From the NCBI GenBank assembly GCA_025453415.1, contig JALOQL010000058.1, forward strand, positions 1 to 6,713: DNA of 6,713 nt, given 5' to 3'. Positions 1 to 4,828 of the stretch are shown here, one piece after another (the first letter of the stretch is position 1; each line of letters starts with the position of its first letter). The position numbers and the translations under genes were made by a program. The stretch is from Minisyncoccota bacterium (GTDB taxonomy: Bacteria; Patescibacteriota; Minisyncoccia; Minisyncoccales; UBA5738). The notes below the pieces were generated by a model, which saw only the letters and a program-made list of their open reading frames with translations, did no database searches and had not been told where the DNA came from.

Positions 1-713
1 TCCAGGACCAGCGAGGCGATCGAGTTGTCCTTGGCGAAGTTTTTCTTCGCCACTTTATAAGGCCCGGAAACCACCGGATCCAGATTGTAGGGGGACAGGG
101 AAAAATTCTCGGCCGTGACATTTTCCCAGATATGCTTGGGAAGGATCTTTAAAACGCAGGTTTCCGGAAAACCGGCATAGGGTTCTTTTAAAGTCAGGCG
201 GAAAGCGGTGTCGGAAACTTTTTCGGTTTCCACGGCCATCCACTTTGTGTATAAGGTATGGACGCTGTTGTATTTTTTGTCCTGGATGGTCCTGATCGTA
301 TAGATCGCGTCGTCGGAAGTCACCGGCTGTCCGTCGGACCACTTGAGGCTGTCCTTGAGAATGAAGTCGTATGTTTTGCCGTCGGGTGAAACGGTGTAAT
401 CGGCCATGCCGGCCACGATTTTGCCGTTCTGGTCGTAATCCAAAAGGCTGGAATAGAGCAATTGGGTGATGTCCTGATCGATTATCCGGGCGTCGGCATA
501 GAGCGGGTTCAGAAACCGCGGCTGGTCCAGGGCGCCTTCGGTGAAGGTGCCGTTGTCGGCCGCAACTACGACGGTATGATTCTGGTATAGCGCCACGGCC
601 AGCGTTGCGGCCGAACCGAGCGCGACTGCAGCCAAACCAAAAAACGCGATTTTTTCCGTGCGCGAGATTATTTTGAAAAACTGCTTCCACTGGGCAAACG
701 AAGGGAAACGCAT
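1..713 (-). CDS. Family 5 (peptide-type) ABC transporter solute-binding protein, N-terminal part
   Basis: Partial gene read leftwards from an ATG at 711-713; it runs off the window edge after 237 codons, while family members usually exceed 500 residues. A basic, Phe-rich N-terminus is followed by a hydrophobic membrane anchor at about residues 23-43, with no lipobox cysteine, so the protein is probably held outside the cell by an uncleaved helix. The mature region matches the SBP_bac_5 fold: a QPRFLNPLYA segment (64-73), DQDITQLLYSSLLDYD (79-94), SPDGKTYDFILKDSLKWSDGQPV (109-131) and DDAIYTI (134-140). In the family these proteins capture peptides or similar solutes for an ABC importer; the substrate cannot be read here. 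No Shine-Dalgarno site precedes the start. It lies downstream of secG on the same strand, separated by a hairpin repeat. The family call is firm. Confidence 0.88.
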   Translation of the reverse strand, partial: MRFPSFAQWKQFFKIISRTEKIAFFGLAAVALGSAATLAVALYQNHTVVVAADNGTFTEGALDQPRFLNPLYADARIIDQDITQLLYSSLLDYDQNGKIVAGMADYTVSPDGKTYDFILKDSLKWSDGQPVTSDDAIYTIRTIQDKKYNSVHTLYTKWMAVETEKVSDTAFRLTLKEPYAGFPETCVLKILPKHIWENVTAENFSLSPYNLDPVVSGPYKVAKKNFAKDNSIASLVL

Positions 714-723
714 TGAATACTGC

Positions 724-860
724 AATTTCTAATTTTCAATTTTCAATTTTCATTGAATTTTCAATGAAACAATTTTCAAACAAAACGCGCGTTCTGTCCT
801 ATATTGTTTATTGGAAATTGCAAATTCAATAGAAATTAGAAATTAGAAATTGAAAATTAT
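724..860. repeat. 137-bp hairpin repeat, copy 1 (inverted relative to copy 2)
   Basis: This AT-rich element fills the gap between secG and the solute-binding protein gene. It aligns without gaps to the reverse complement of 1601-1737: bases 724-788 and 815-860 are identical, and all 13 differences lie between 789 and 814. Inside the copy, four heptamers of the AATTTCT/AATTTTC type (724-751) face complementary heptamers at 833-860. Five of every seven bases pair, and half of the rest would be G-U pairs in RNA. The arms continue through the core ATTGAATTT. It looks like a MITE- or REP-like intergenic repeat. Mobility is inferred only from the copy number of two. Confidence 0.85.
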
Positions 861-866
861 TGCCAG

Positions 867-1091
867 TTATTTCTGCAACAGGTTATAAACCGCCAGGCCG
901 ATGAAAGCCGCGGCCAGCACGAGGGTAATGCGGAAGATCTTTTTTTGTATTCCTCTCTGGGTGGTGTAGGCGCCGCCGCTCTGGCCGAAAGCCGAGCCCA
1001 GGCCCGCGCCGCCGCGCTGCTGCAATAGGATCAACCCGGTAAGGAGGACCGCGATCACGATTTGAACGATGGAGATAATATTAGCGTCCAT
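867..1091 (-). CDS. secG: Preprotein translocase subunit SecG
   Basis: This 74-residue protein has the standard SecG layout. A first membrane helix (about residues 4-23) is followed by the conserved LLQQRGGAGLGSAFGQSGG motif, then a short basic cytoplasmic loop (TTQRGIQKK) and a second membrane helix (about 52-71). SecG is the small auxiliary subunit of the SecYEG channel in the cytoplasmic membrane and assists SecA-driven export. The ATG lies inside the 3' end of the upstream membrane-protein gene, a 37-bp out-of-frame overlap. There is no obvious Shine-Dalgarno site, so translation is probably coupled to the upstream gene. Length and motif are normal. The exported solute-binding protein downstream is a plausible functional neighbour. 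Confidence 0.95.
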   Translation of the reverse strand: MDANIISIVQIVIAVLLTGLILLQQRGGAGLGSAFGQSGGAYTTQRGIQKKIFRITLVLAAAFIGLAVYNLLQK

Positions 1092-1429
1092 AATAAGAAA
1101 TTTAGCACCGCCACGAACAAGGTTGTCCAGAATAGCGGAATTAGTCCGGCAATTTCGAACTGGCCGCCCAACAGGACGTCGGCCGACCAGACCATTGCCA
1201 TATCTATTACTAGGCTAAATAAATTAAAAGTCAAGATTCGCAGGGGAAGGGACAGGATTTTCAGGATGGGCGCCACTGCCAGGTTGAGCAGGGCGATGGC
1301 AAAGCCGGCAATGGCCAAAATCTCCCAGCCGCCGGTATAAGTTACTCCCGGCACTACCCGTTGCGCGAAAAACAGTGCCATGGCGCTGCCCAGGGTATAA
1401 GCGACCATCTTTGCCAAAGCTTTTTCCAT
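1055..1429 (-). CDS. Phage holin family IV (PF04020-type) four-helix membrane protein
   Basis: A 124-residue, very hydrophobic protein with about four membrane helices (roughly residues 8-27, 35-56, 62-87 and 92-118). The middle carries the family signature ALLNLAVAPILKILSLPLRI followed by LTFNLFSLVIDMAMVWSADVLLGG, which is typical of the 'mycobacterial four-TMS phage holin' superfamily, PF04020. Despite the name, these are widespread chromosomal proteins of unknown function and do not mark a prophage; nothing else here is phage-like. It is the first gene of a leftward unit, and its last 37 bp overlap secG. A plausible promoter lies just upstream (1465-1492), leaving a short leader of about 30 nt without a Shine-Dalgarno site. 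The family call is good and the role is unknown. Confidence 0.85.
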   Translation of the reverse strand: MEKALAKMVAYTLGSAMALFFAQRVVPGVTYTGGWEILAIAGFAIALLNLAVAPILKILSLPLRILTFNLFSLVIDMAMVWSADVLLGGQFEIAGLIPLFWTTLFVAVLNFLLWTLILSPSFKS

Positions 1430-1464
1430 GTATTGCTGTAAGTTACTACAAAACCTATGGATTC

Positions 1465-1492
1465 ATTCTATCAAATGACGGGTAAATGGCAA
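1465..1492 (-). promoter_or_regulatory. Predicted promoter for the holin-family/secG unit
   Basis: On the minus strand a TTGCCA box (1487-1492) is followed after 16 bp by TAGAAT (1465-1470), close to the sigma-70 consensus. Transcription would start around 1457-1460, about 30 nt ahead of the ATG at 1429. This is consensus matching by eye in an AT-rich gap, so chance matches are possible. Confidence 0.45.
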
Positions 1493-1518
1493 TGAAAAAA
1501 CAGGCGATCGTGCCGCAT

Positions 1519-1547
1519 TTGACAAACGATTTCGGAAATTATAAATA
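1519..1547 (+). promoter_or_regulatory. Predicted groES-groEL promoter
   Basis: A perfect -35 box TTGACA (1519-1524) is followed by TATAAA after 15 bp (1540-1545), or by TAAATA after 17 bp (1542-1547). The transcript would begin near 1553 and carry a leader of almost 200 nt containing the 15-bp palindrome and the whole hairpin repeat copy 2. The match is good but made by eye. Confidence 0.5.
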
Positions 1548-1574
1548 TAAATTGCGCATTATCAGTCGCAAGGT

Positions 1575-1589
1575 GTGATTGATAATCAC
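1575..1589. promoter_or_regulatory. 15-bp palindrome in the predicted groES leader (possible operator)
   Basis: GTGATT-GAT-AATCAC is a perfect 6-bp inverted repeat with a 3-bp centre, about 20-35 bp after the predicted transcription start. ATTATC at 1559-1564 could also pair with GATAAT at 1581-1586, giving an alternative hairpin. The position suits a repressor site, and it does not resemble CIRCE. A regulatory role is inference only. Confidence 0.3.
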
Positions 1590-1600
1590 TTTCAAAAACC

Positions 1601-1737
1601 ATAATTTTCAATTTCTAATTTCTAATTTCTATTGAATTTGCAATTTTTAATGGGCAATAAGAAGCAGAATCTGCGTTTTGTTTGAAAATTGTTTCATTGA
1701 AAATTCAATGAAAATTGAAAATTGAAAATTAGAAATT
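1601..1737. repeat. 137-bp hairpin repeat, copy 2 (inverted relative to copy 1)
   Basis: This is the reverse-complement partner of 724-860, with 124 of 137 bases identical and no gaps. All differences fall in the central loop, and 11 of the 13 are transitions. The loop of this copy contains its own small palindrome, GCAGAATCTGC (1664-1674). The element sits just upstream of groES and would form a strong hairpin in the chaperonin mRNA leader if transcription starts at the predicted promoter. Confidence 0.85.
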
Positions 1738-1747
1738 ATAAAAAAGT

Positions 1748-2041
1748 ATGAAAATAAATCCGTGCGCCGACAACATTTTGATCGAATCGGTCAAAAGCGA
1801 AGAAAAAACCAAGTCCGGCATCATTTTGCCCGACAGCGCGTCCAAGGAACGGCCCGAGCAGGGCAAGGTGATCGCGACCGGTCCGGGCAAAAAGAACAAA
1901 CAGGGCCAGGTCATTCCGGTTTCCGTGAAAGCGGGCGACAAAGTCCTGTTCTCCAAGTATGGTCCCAACGAGATCAAAGTCGACGGCAAGGAATACCTGA
2001 TCGCCAAGGAAGACGATATTCTGGCAATTATTGAAGAATAA
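1748..2041 (+). CDS. groES: Co-chaperonin GroES (Hsp10)
   Basis: A 97-residue protein of normal GroES length. It starts KINPCADNILIESV, then has the mobile-loop region EEKTKSGIILPDSASKERPE (about 18-37) whose hydrophobic IIL segment docks on GroEL. It continues with GKVIATGPG, the VKAGDKVLFSKYG strand and the C-terminal EYLIAKEDDILAIIE. GroES forms a heptameric lid over the GroEL cavity during ATP-driven folding in the cytoplasm. The ATG at 1748 is chosen because the family N-terminus aligns from there; there is no Shine-Dalgarno site, only an A-rich stretch. groEL follows after a 132-bp spacer filled with a palindromic repeat. Confidence 0.96.
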   Translation: MKINPCADNILIESVKSEEKTKSGIILPDSASKERPEQGKVIATGPGKKNKQGQVIPVSVKAGDKVLFSKYGPNEIKVDGKEYLIAKEDDILAIIEE

Positions 2042-2047
2042 ATTCTA

Positions 2048-2165
2048 AAAATCCAAATGTCAAAATCCAAATGTCAAACAGAATCCTAAGTCCAAATGTC
2101 AAAAATAAATTAACCTTTTTGAACTTTGAACTTGATTTGTCATTTGTTATTTGAACTTTGGGCTT
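2048..2165. repeat. Palindromic TCCAAATGTCAAA repeat in the groES-groEL spacer
   Basis: Three exact copies of TCCAAATGTCAAA occur at 2052-2064, 2066-2078 and 2091-2103. The second half of the spacer (2116-2163) is an imperfect reverse complement of the first: AAGTCCAAATGTCAAAAA on the left faces TTTTTGAACTTTGAACTT on the right across a short AT loop. The whole gap between the two chaperonin genes can therefore fold as an imperfect hairpin. Unlike the 137-bp element, its units are the CAAATGTCAAA type, so it is a different repeat family. Confidence 0.65.
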
Positions 2166-2173
2166 AAAATACT

Positions 2174-3823
2174 GTGTCTAAAGAAATTATCTATTCTGAG
2201 GCCGCCCGGAAAAAACTGAAGAGCGGCGCCGACAAGCTGGCCAACGCGGTTAAGATCACTTTGGGTCCCAAAGGACGCAACGTGGTGCTGGACAAATCAT
2301 ACGGTTCGCCGGTGATCACCAATGACGGCGTTTCCATCGCCAAGGAGATCGAACTGGAGGACAAGGCCGAGAATTTGGGAGCGCAGATCGTCAAGGAAGC
2401 GAGCGAGAAGACCAACGATATGGCCGGCGACGGCACGACCACGGCTTGCGTTTTGGCGCAGGCGCTCATCGGCGAAGGCTTGAAGAACGTGACCGCCGGG
2501 GCAAATCCCTTGGCGATCAAACGCGGCATCGACAAGGGCGTGGAAGCGGTGGTGGAAAATCTGAAGCAGATGTCCAAACCGATTTCCAAGAAGGAGGAGA
2601 TGGCACAGGTCGCGACCATTTCGGCGGAAAGCGCCGAATTGGGCAATCTGATCGCCGAAGTGATGACCGAGGTCGGCAAGGACGGCGTGGTGACCATTGA
2701 GGAATCCAAAAGCTTGGATATCAAAAAGGAAGTCGTCAAAGGCCTGCAATTCGACCGCGGCTATCTTTCCCCTTATATGGTGACCGATACCGAGCGGATG
2801 GAAGCGGCGCTCGAAGATCCTTATATATTGATAACGGAAAAAAAGATCTCGGCGCTGCCCGAACTTTTGCCCGTTTTGGAAAAAGTCATTCAGGCCGGTA
2901 AAAAAGAACTCTTGATCATCGCCGACGAGGTCGAGGGCGACGCCCTGCCGACCCTGGTGGTCAACAAATTGCGCGGCATATTCAACGCGCTGGCGGTTAA
3001 AGCGCCGGGGTTCGGCGACCGCAAGAAGGAAATGCTGGCCGATATCGCGGCTGTTACCGGAGCCACCGTCGTTTCCGAGCAGCTGGGGATGAAATTGGAG
3101 AACGTGACTTTGAAGGACTTGGGGTCGGCGCGCCGCGTGGTCGCGGGAAAGGATAAGACCGTGATCGTTGAAGGCAAGGGCGACAAGGATTTGATCGAGG
3201 CCCGCATCAAACAGATCAAAAACGAAATTGCCAAGACCGAATCGGATTTCGACAAGGAAAAGTTGCAGGAACGCTTGGCGAAATTATCCGGCGGCGTGGC
3301 GGTGATTAAAGTCGGCGCGGCCACGGAAGTGGAGCAAAAGGCGCGCCAGCACAAGACCGAGGACGCGCTTAACGCGACCCGCGCGGCTGTGGAAGAGGGT
3401 ATTGTTCCCGGCGGCGGCACCGCGTTGCTCAACTGCATCAAGGCGTTGGACAAGGTGCAGGCCGAAGGCGAGGAGGTCATCGGCATCAATATATTGAAGC
3501 GCGCGTTGGAAGAACCTATCCGCCAGATTGCCGCCAACGCCGGCGTCGAAGGCGCGGTGGTGATCGAAAAGATACGCCAGAACAACGGCGCGGTCGGGTT
3601 CAACGCGGCCAAGATGAAATACGAGGACTTGCTGGCGGCCGGCGTGGTCGATCCCACGAAAGTGGTGCGTTCGACCATCCAGAATGCGGCGTCCGCGGCA
3701 TCGACCTTATTGACCACCGAAGTTATGGTAGTCGAAAAGCCCAAAAAGGATGGCTGCAGCTGCAACAGCGGTGCGGCCGGAATGGGTGGCGGCATGCCGG
3801 GAGGGATGGATATGGGGTATTAA
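2174..3823 (+). CDS. groEL: Chaperonin GroEL (Hsp60)
   Basis: A full-length 549-residue group I chaperonin. The ATP site is intact: GPKGRN (31-36), Asp51 in ITNDGVSIAKEIELED, and GDGTTT (85-90). The catalytic Asp of EDALNATRAAVEEG (about residue 397) and VPGGGTALL follow in the returning equatorial segment. The apical domain (about 190-375) includes GYLSPYMVTDTERMEA and the ALPTLVVNKLRG helix. The protein forms the barrel in which clients fold with GroES. The start is GTG at 2174, chosen because SKEIIYSEAARKKL matches the family N-terminus; no Shine-Dalgarno site is seen. The C-terminal tail keeps the Gly-Met-rich character (GMGGGMPGGMDMGY), but a KPKKDGCSCNSG segment with two cysteines precedes it, which is less common. 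The upstream gap may modulate the GroES:GroEL ratio. Confidence 0.98.
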   Translation: MSKEIIYSEAARKKLKSGADKLANAVKITLGPKGRNVVLDKSYGSPVITNDGVSIAKEIELEDKAENLGAQIVKEASEKTNDMAGDGTTTACVLAQALIGEGLKNVTAGANPLAIKRGIDKGVEAVVENLKQMSKPISKKEEMAQVATISAESAELGNLIAEVMTEVGKDGVVTIEESKSLDIKKEVVKGLQFDRGYLSPYMVTDTERMEAALEDPYILITEKKISALPELLPVLEKVIQAGKKELLIIADEVEGDALPTLVVNKLRGIFNALAVKAPGFGDRKKEMLADIAAVTGATVVSEQLGMKLENVTLKDLGSARRVVAGKDKTVIVEGKGDKDLIEARIKQIKNEIAKTESDFDKEKLQERLAKLSGGVAVIKVGAATEVEQKARQHKTEDALNATRAAVEEGIVPGGGTALLNCIKALDKVQAEGEEVIGINILKRALEEPIRQIAANAGVEGAVVIEKIRQNNGAVGFNAAKMKYEDLLAAGVVDPTKVVRSTIQNAASAASTLLTTEVMVVEKPKKDGCSCNSGAAGMGGGMPGGMDMGY

Positions 3824-3950
3824 TTGCTAATGGCGTTCGGCATTAATTTTCGAGAAGCACGTAAATTTTTTTGCTAAAAAATTTCCTAGTGTTTTGCGTC
3901 AGTCGCGCAAAACAATGCTTCTGCGAAAATATATGCCTCACGCATTGCAA
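3824..3950 (+). other. Large self-complementary structure downstream of groEL (possible 3'-UTR RNA element or repeat)
   Basis: Starting at the base after the groEL stop, this 127-bp stretch folds into a three-way-junction-like shape. The closing stem pairs 3839-3859 (GGCAT..ATTTTCG.AGAAGCA) with 3916-3937: 19 pairs, one 2-base mismatch and one bulge. Outward it continues with TTGC, AATG and CGT pairing to 3938-3950. Inside are two hairpins: AAATTTTTT/AAAAAATTT (3863-3871 with 3876-3884) and GTTTTGCG/CGCAAAAC (3891-3898 with 3906-3913). It could be a REP/BIME-like repeat, an mRNA-stabilising 3' structure or a small RNA. No known RNA family is recognised. Confidence 0.55.
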
Positions 3951-3966
3951 TCTGGGTTTCGAGGAA

Positions 3967-4005
3967 AAAGCGGATACGTCTGGTGACGTATCCGCTTTGC
4001 ATTTT
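3967..4005 (+). terminator. Strong hairpin terminator of the groES-groEL operon
   Basis: A perfect 14-bp stem, AAAGCGGATACGTC (3967-3980) with its exact complement (3985-3998), encloses a TGGT loop. The stem ends in TTT, followed by GC and TTTT, so the T tract is interrupted but present. The A-run on the left (3965-3969) would give a similar tail on the other strand, so it may act in both directions. Confidence 0.75.
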
Positions 4006-4040
4006 GACAAGCAGGGTCAAAATGTTAATTTGTGATTACT

Positions 4041-4397
4041 ATGGGCAATATGGAAATCAAGATAATCAAAGAGCCGATACGTCGTGATGAGCTGGAATCT
4101 TTCGCGCGGGCGGGTTTTGGCGACATGGTCAAGGCGGCGGTTGACGTTGAACAGGAAATAATGGCAATTGGGGGCGAGCTGCATATGGATGAATTGGAAG
4201 AACTGCTCGAAAAGGAAAACTCAAAACATCAGAATATCTGGGGCATCAATTTATACATTGAAAAAACCGGAGACGACTTTATTGAGTTCGATTCAATGGT
4301 GAATCTCAAGCCCGCTTTCGGCAATCGGACGCGCGGCGTTGACGATCCGGAAACCAGAGAAAAGATCTCCGGGATCGTGAATAAACTTATCAAATGA
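4041..4397 (+). CDS. DUF5674 family protein
   Basis: A soluble protein of about 118 residues with no signal peptide or membrane segment. It matches the DUF5674 pattern as I recall it: KIIKEPIRRDEL near the start, GDMVKAAVDVEQEIMAIGGELH, KHQNIWGINLY, DDFIEFDSMVNLKP, then GNRTRGVDDPETREKI and a closing VNKLIK. The function of the family is unknown; it recurs in Patescibacteria and some other bacteria. Three starts are possible: GTG 4032, ATG 4041 and ATG 4050. The last begins MEIKIIKEP and best matches the usual family N-terminus, while 4041 is a compromise, and no Shine-Dalgarno site separates them. The stop overlaps the next gene's ATG (ATGA), so the two are probably translated together. It follows the groEL terminator and so likely has its own promoter. 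Confidence 0.8.
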   Translation: MGNMEIKIIKEPIRRDELESFARAGFGDMVKAAVDVEQEIMAIGGELHMDELEELLEKENSKHQNIWGINLYIEKTGDDFIEFDSMVNLKPAFGNRTRGVDDPETREKISGIVNKLIK

Positions 4398-4765
4398 ACG
4401 GATCTATGCATCAAAATCTGGCGCAAGGGAAATGGTTCGAATTGTCATTGGCCCAGCAATTGGGAAACATCGGCAGCGAGGTCGGCCGGGCGCGGTTGAA
4501 CCGGTCAAAGAACGATGCGCGGTTCTGGAGCGCGGTGGCTCGGGCGCTGGATTTGTTTTACCTGACTTTATCCGACAAGCGCTGGAGCGCGTGGCGCAAA
4601 AAAGAAATTTCCCGCAGCGTTGAAATTTTTTGCGATGCGGTGCTGGGCGGCAAGCAATATGGCGGCGATCTGGAGTCGCTGGACCGGTACTTTACCCAAT
4701 TTGCTTTTTTGGCGATGTCGTCGTGTTGTCGCGAAACCTCTTTGCGGAAAGGCGGCCGGGTTTGA
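4394..4765 (+). CDS. Uncharacterised small helical protein ('LAQGKW' type) coupled to the DUF5674 gene
   Basis: A 123-residue, basic, probably all-helical cytoplasmic protein. The opening HQNLAQGKWFELSLAQQLGNIGSEVGRA, the middle FWSAVARALDLFYLTLSDKRW and the later EIFCDAVLGGKQYGGDLESLDRYFTQFAFLA look like a conserved small family that I have seen among hypothetical proteins of candidate-phyla bacteria, but I cannot name it or give it a function. The first ATG (4394) overlaps the previous stop as ATGA, while ATG 4406 (MHQNLAQGKW) fits the conserved start better. The last 16 residues (SSCCRETSLRKGGRV) are Cys/Arg-rich and look like a variable tail. A hairpin terminator lies 28 bp after the stop, closing the two-gene unit. 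Confidence 0.7.
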   Translation: MNGSMHQNLAQGKWFELSLAQQLGNIGSEVGRARLNRSKNDARFWSAVARALDLFYLTLSDKRWSAWRKKEISRSVEIFCDAVLGGKQYGGDLESLDRYFTQFAFLAMSSCCRETSLRKGGRV

Positions 4766-4792
4766 TTCGAATAAACACTTAAACCTTAAAAG

Positions 4793-4815
4793 CCTCTTTT
4801 CCAAAGAGGTTTTTT
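4793..4815 (+). terminator. Rho-independent terminator after the two-gene DUF5674 unit
   Basis: CCTCTTT (4793-4799) pairs perfectly with AAAGAGG (4803-4809) around a 3-base loop and runs directly into six Ts (4810-4815). An A-run before the stem gives further pairing with the T tract. This is a classic intrinsic terminator and shows that the following ATG at 4829 begins a new transcription unit. Confidence 0.8.
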
Positions 4816-4828
4816 ACTTCCTAACGGC

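Larger units (their letters stand above)
1430..1747. other. Divergent intergenic region between the holin-family gene and groES
   Basis: This 318-bp stretch holds no credible gene. From left to right it contains the predicted minus-strand promoter (1465-1492), a predicted plus-strand promoter (1519-1547), a 15-bp palindrome (1575-1589) and the second copy of the 137-bp hairpin repeat (1601-1737), which ends ten bases before the groES ATG. No CIRCE element (TTAGCACTC-N9-GAGTGCTAA), the usual HrcA operator of chaperonin operons, is visible. Confidence 0.7.

Noticed and set aside
55..690. A 211-codon minus-strand open frame
   Set aside because: It is an Arg-rich out-of-frame shadow of the solute-binding protein gene, which covers 1-713 on the same strand in the frame that gives a clear family match.
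1055..1429. Prophage or lysis module suggested by the holin family name
   Set aside because: PF04020 proteins are common chromosomal genes; there is no endolysin, integrase or structural phage gene in the window.
2052..2103. Three direct copies of TCCAAATGTCAAA as a possible CRISPR array
   Set aside because: The units are 13 bp with gaps of 1 and 12 bp, there are no spacers of usual size and no cas genes; it is part of a palindromic intergenic repeat.
2137..2170. A separate promoter for groEL in the spacer (TTGTCA and TAAAAT)
   Set aside because: The spacing is 22 bp, too long for a sigma-70 promoter, and the region is repetitive AT-rich sequence.
2191..3795. Several long antisense frames across groEL
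   Set aside because: Their composition is that expected from the reverse of a GC-biased conserved gene; groEL itself is unambiguous.
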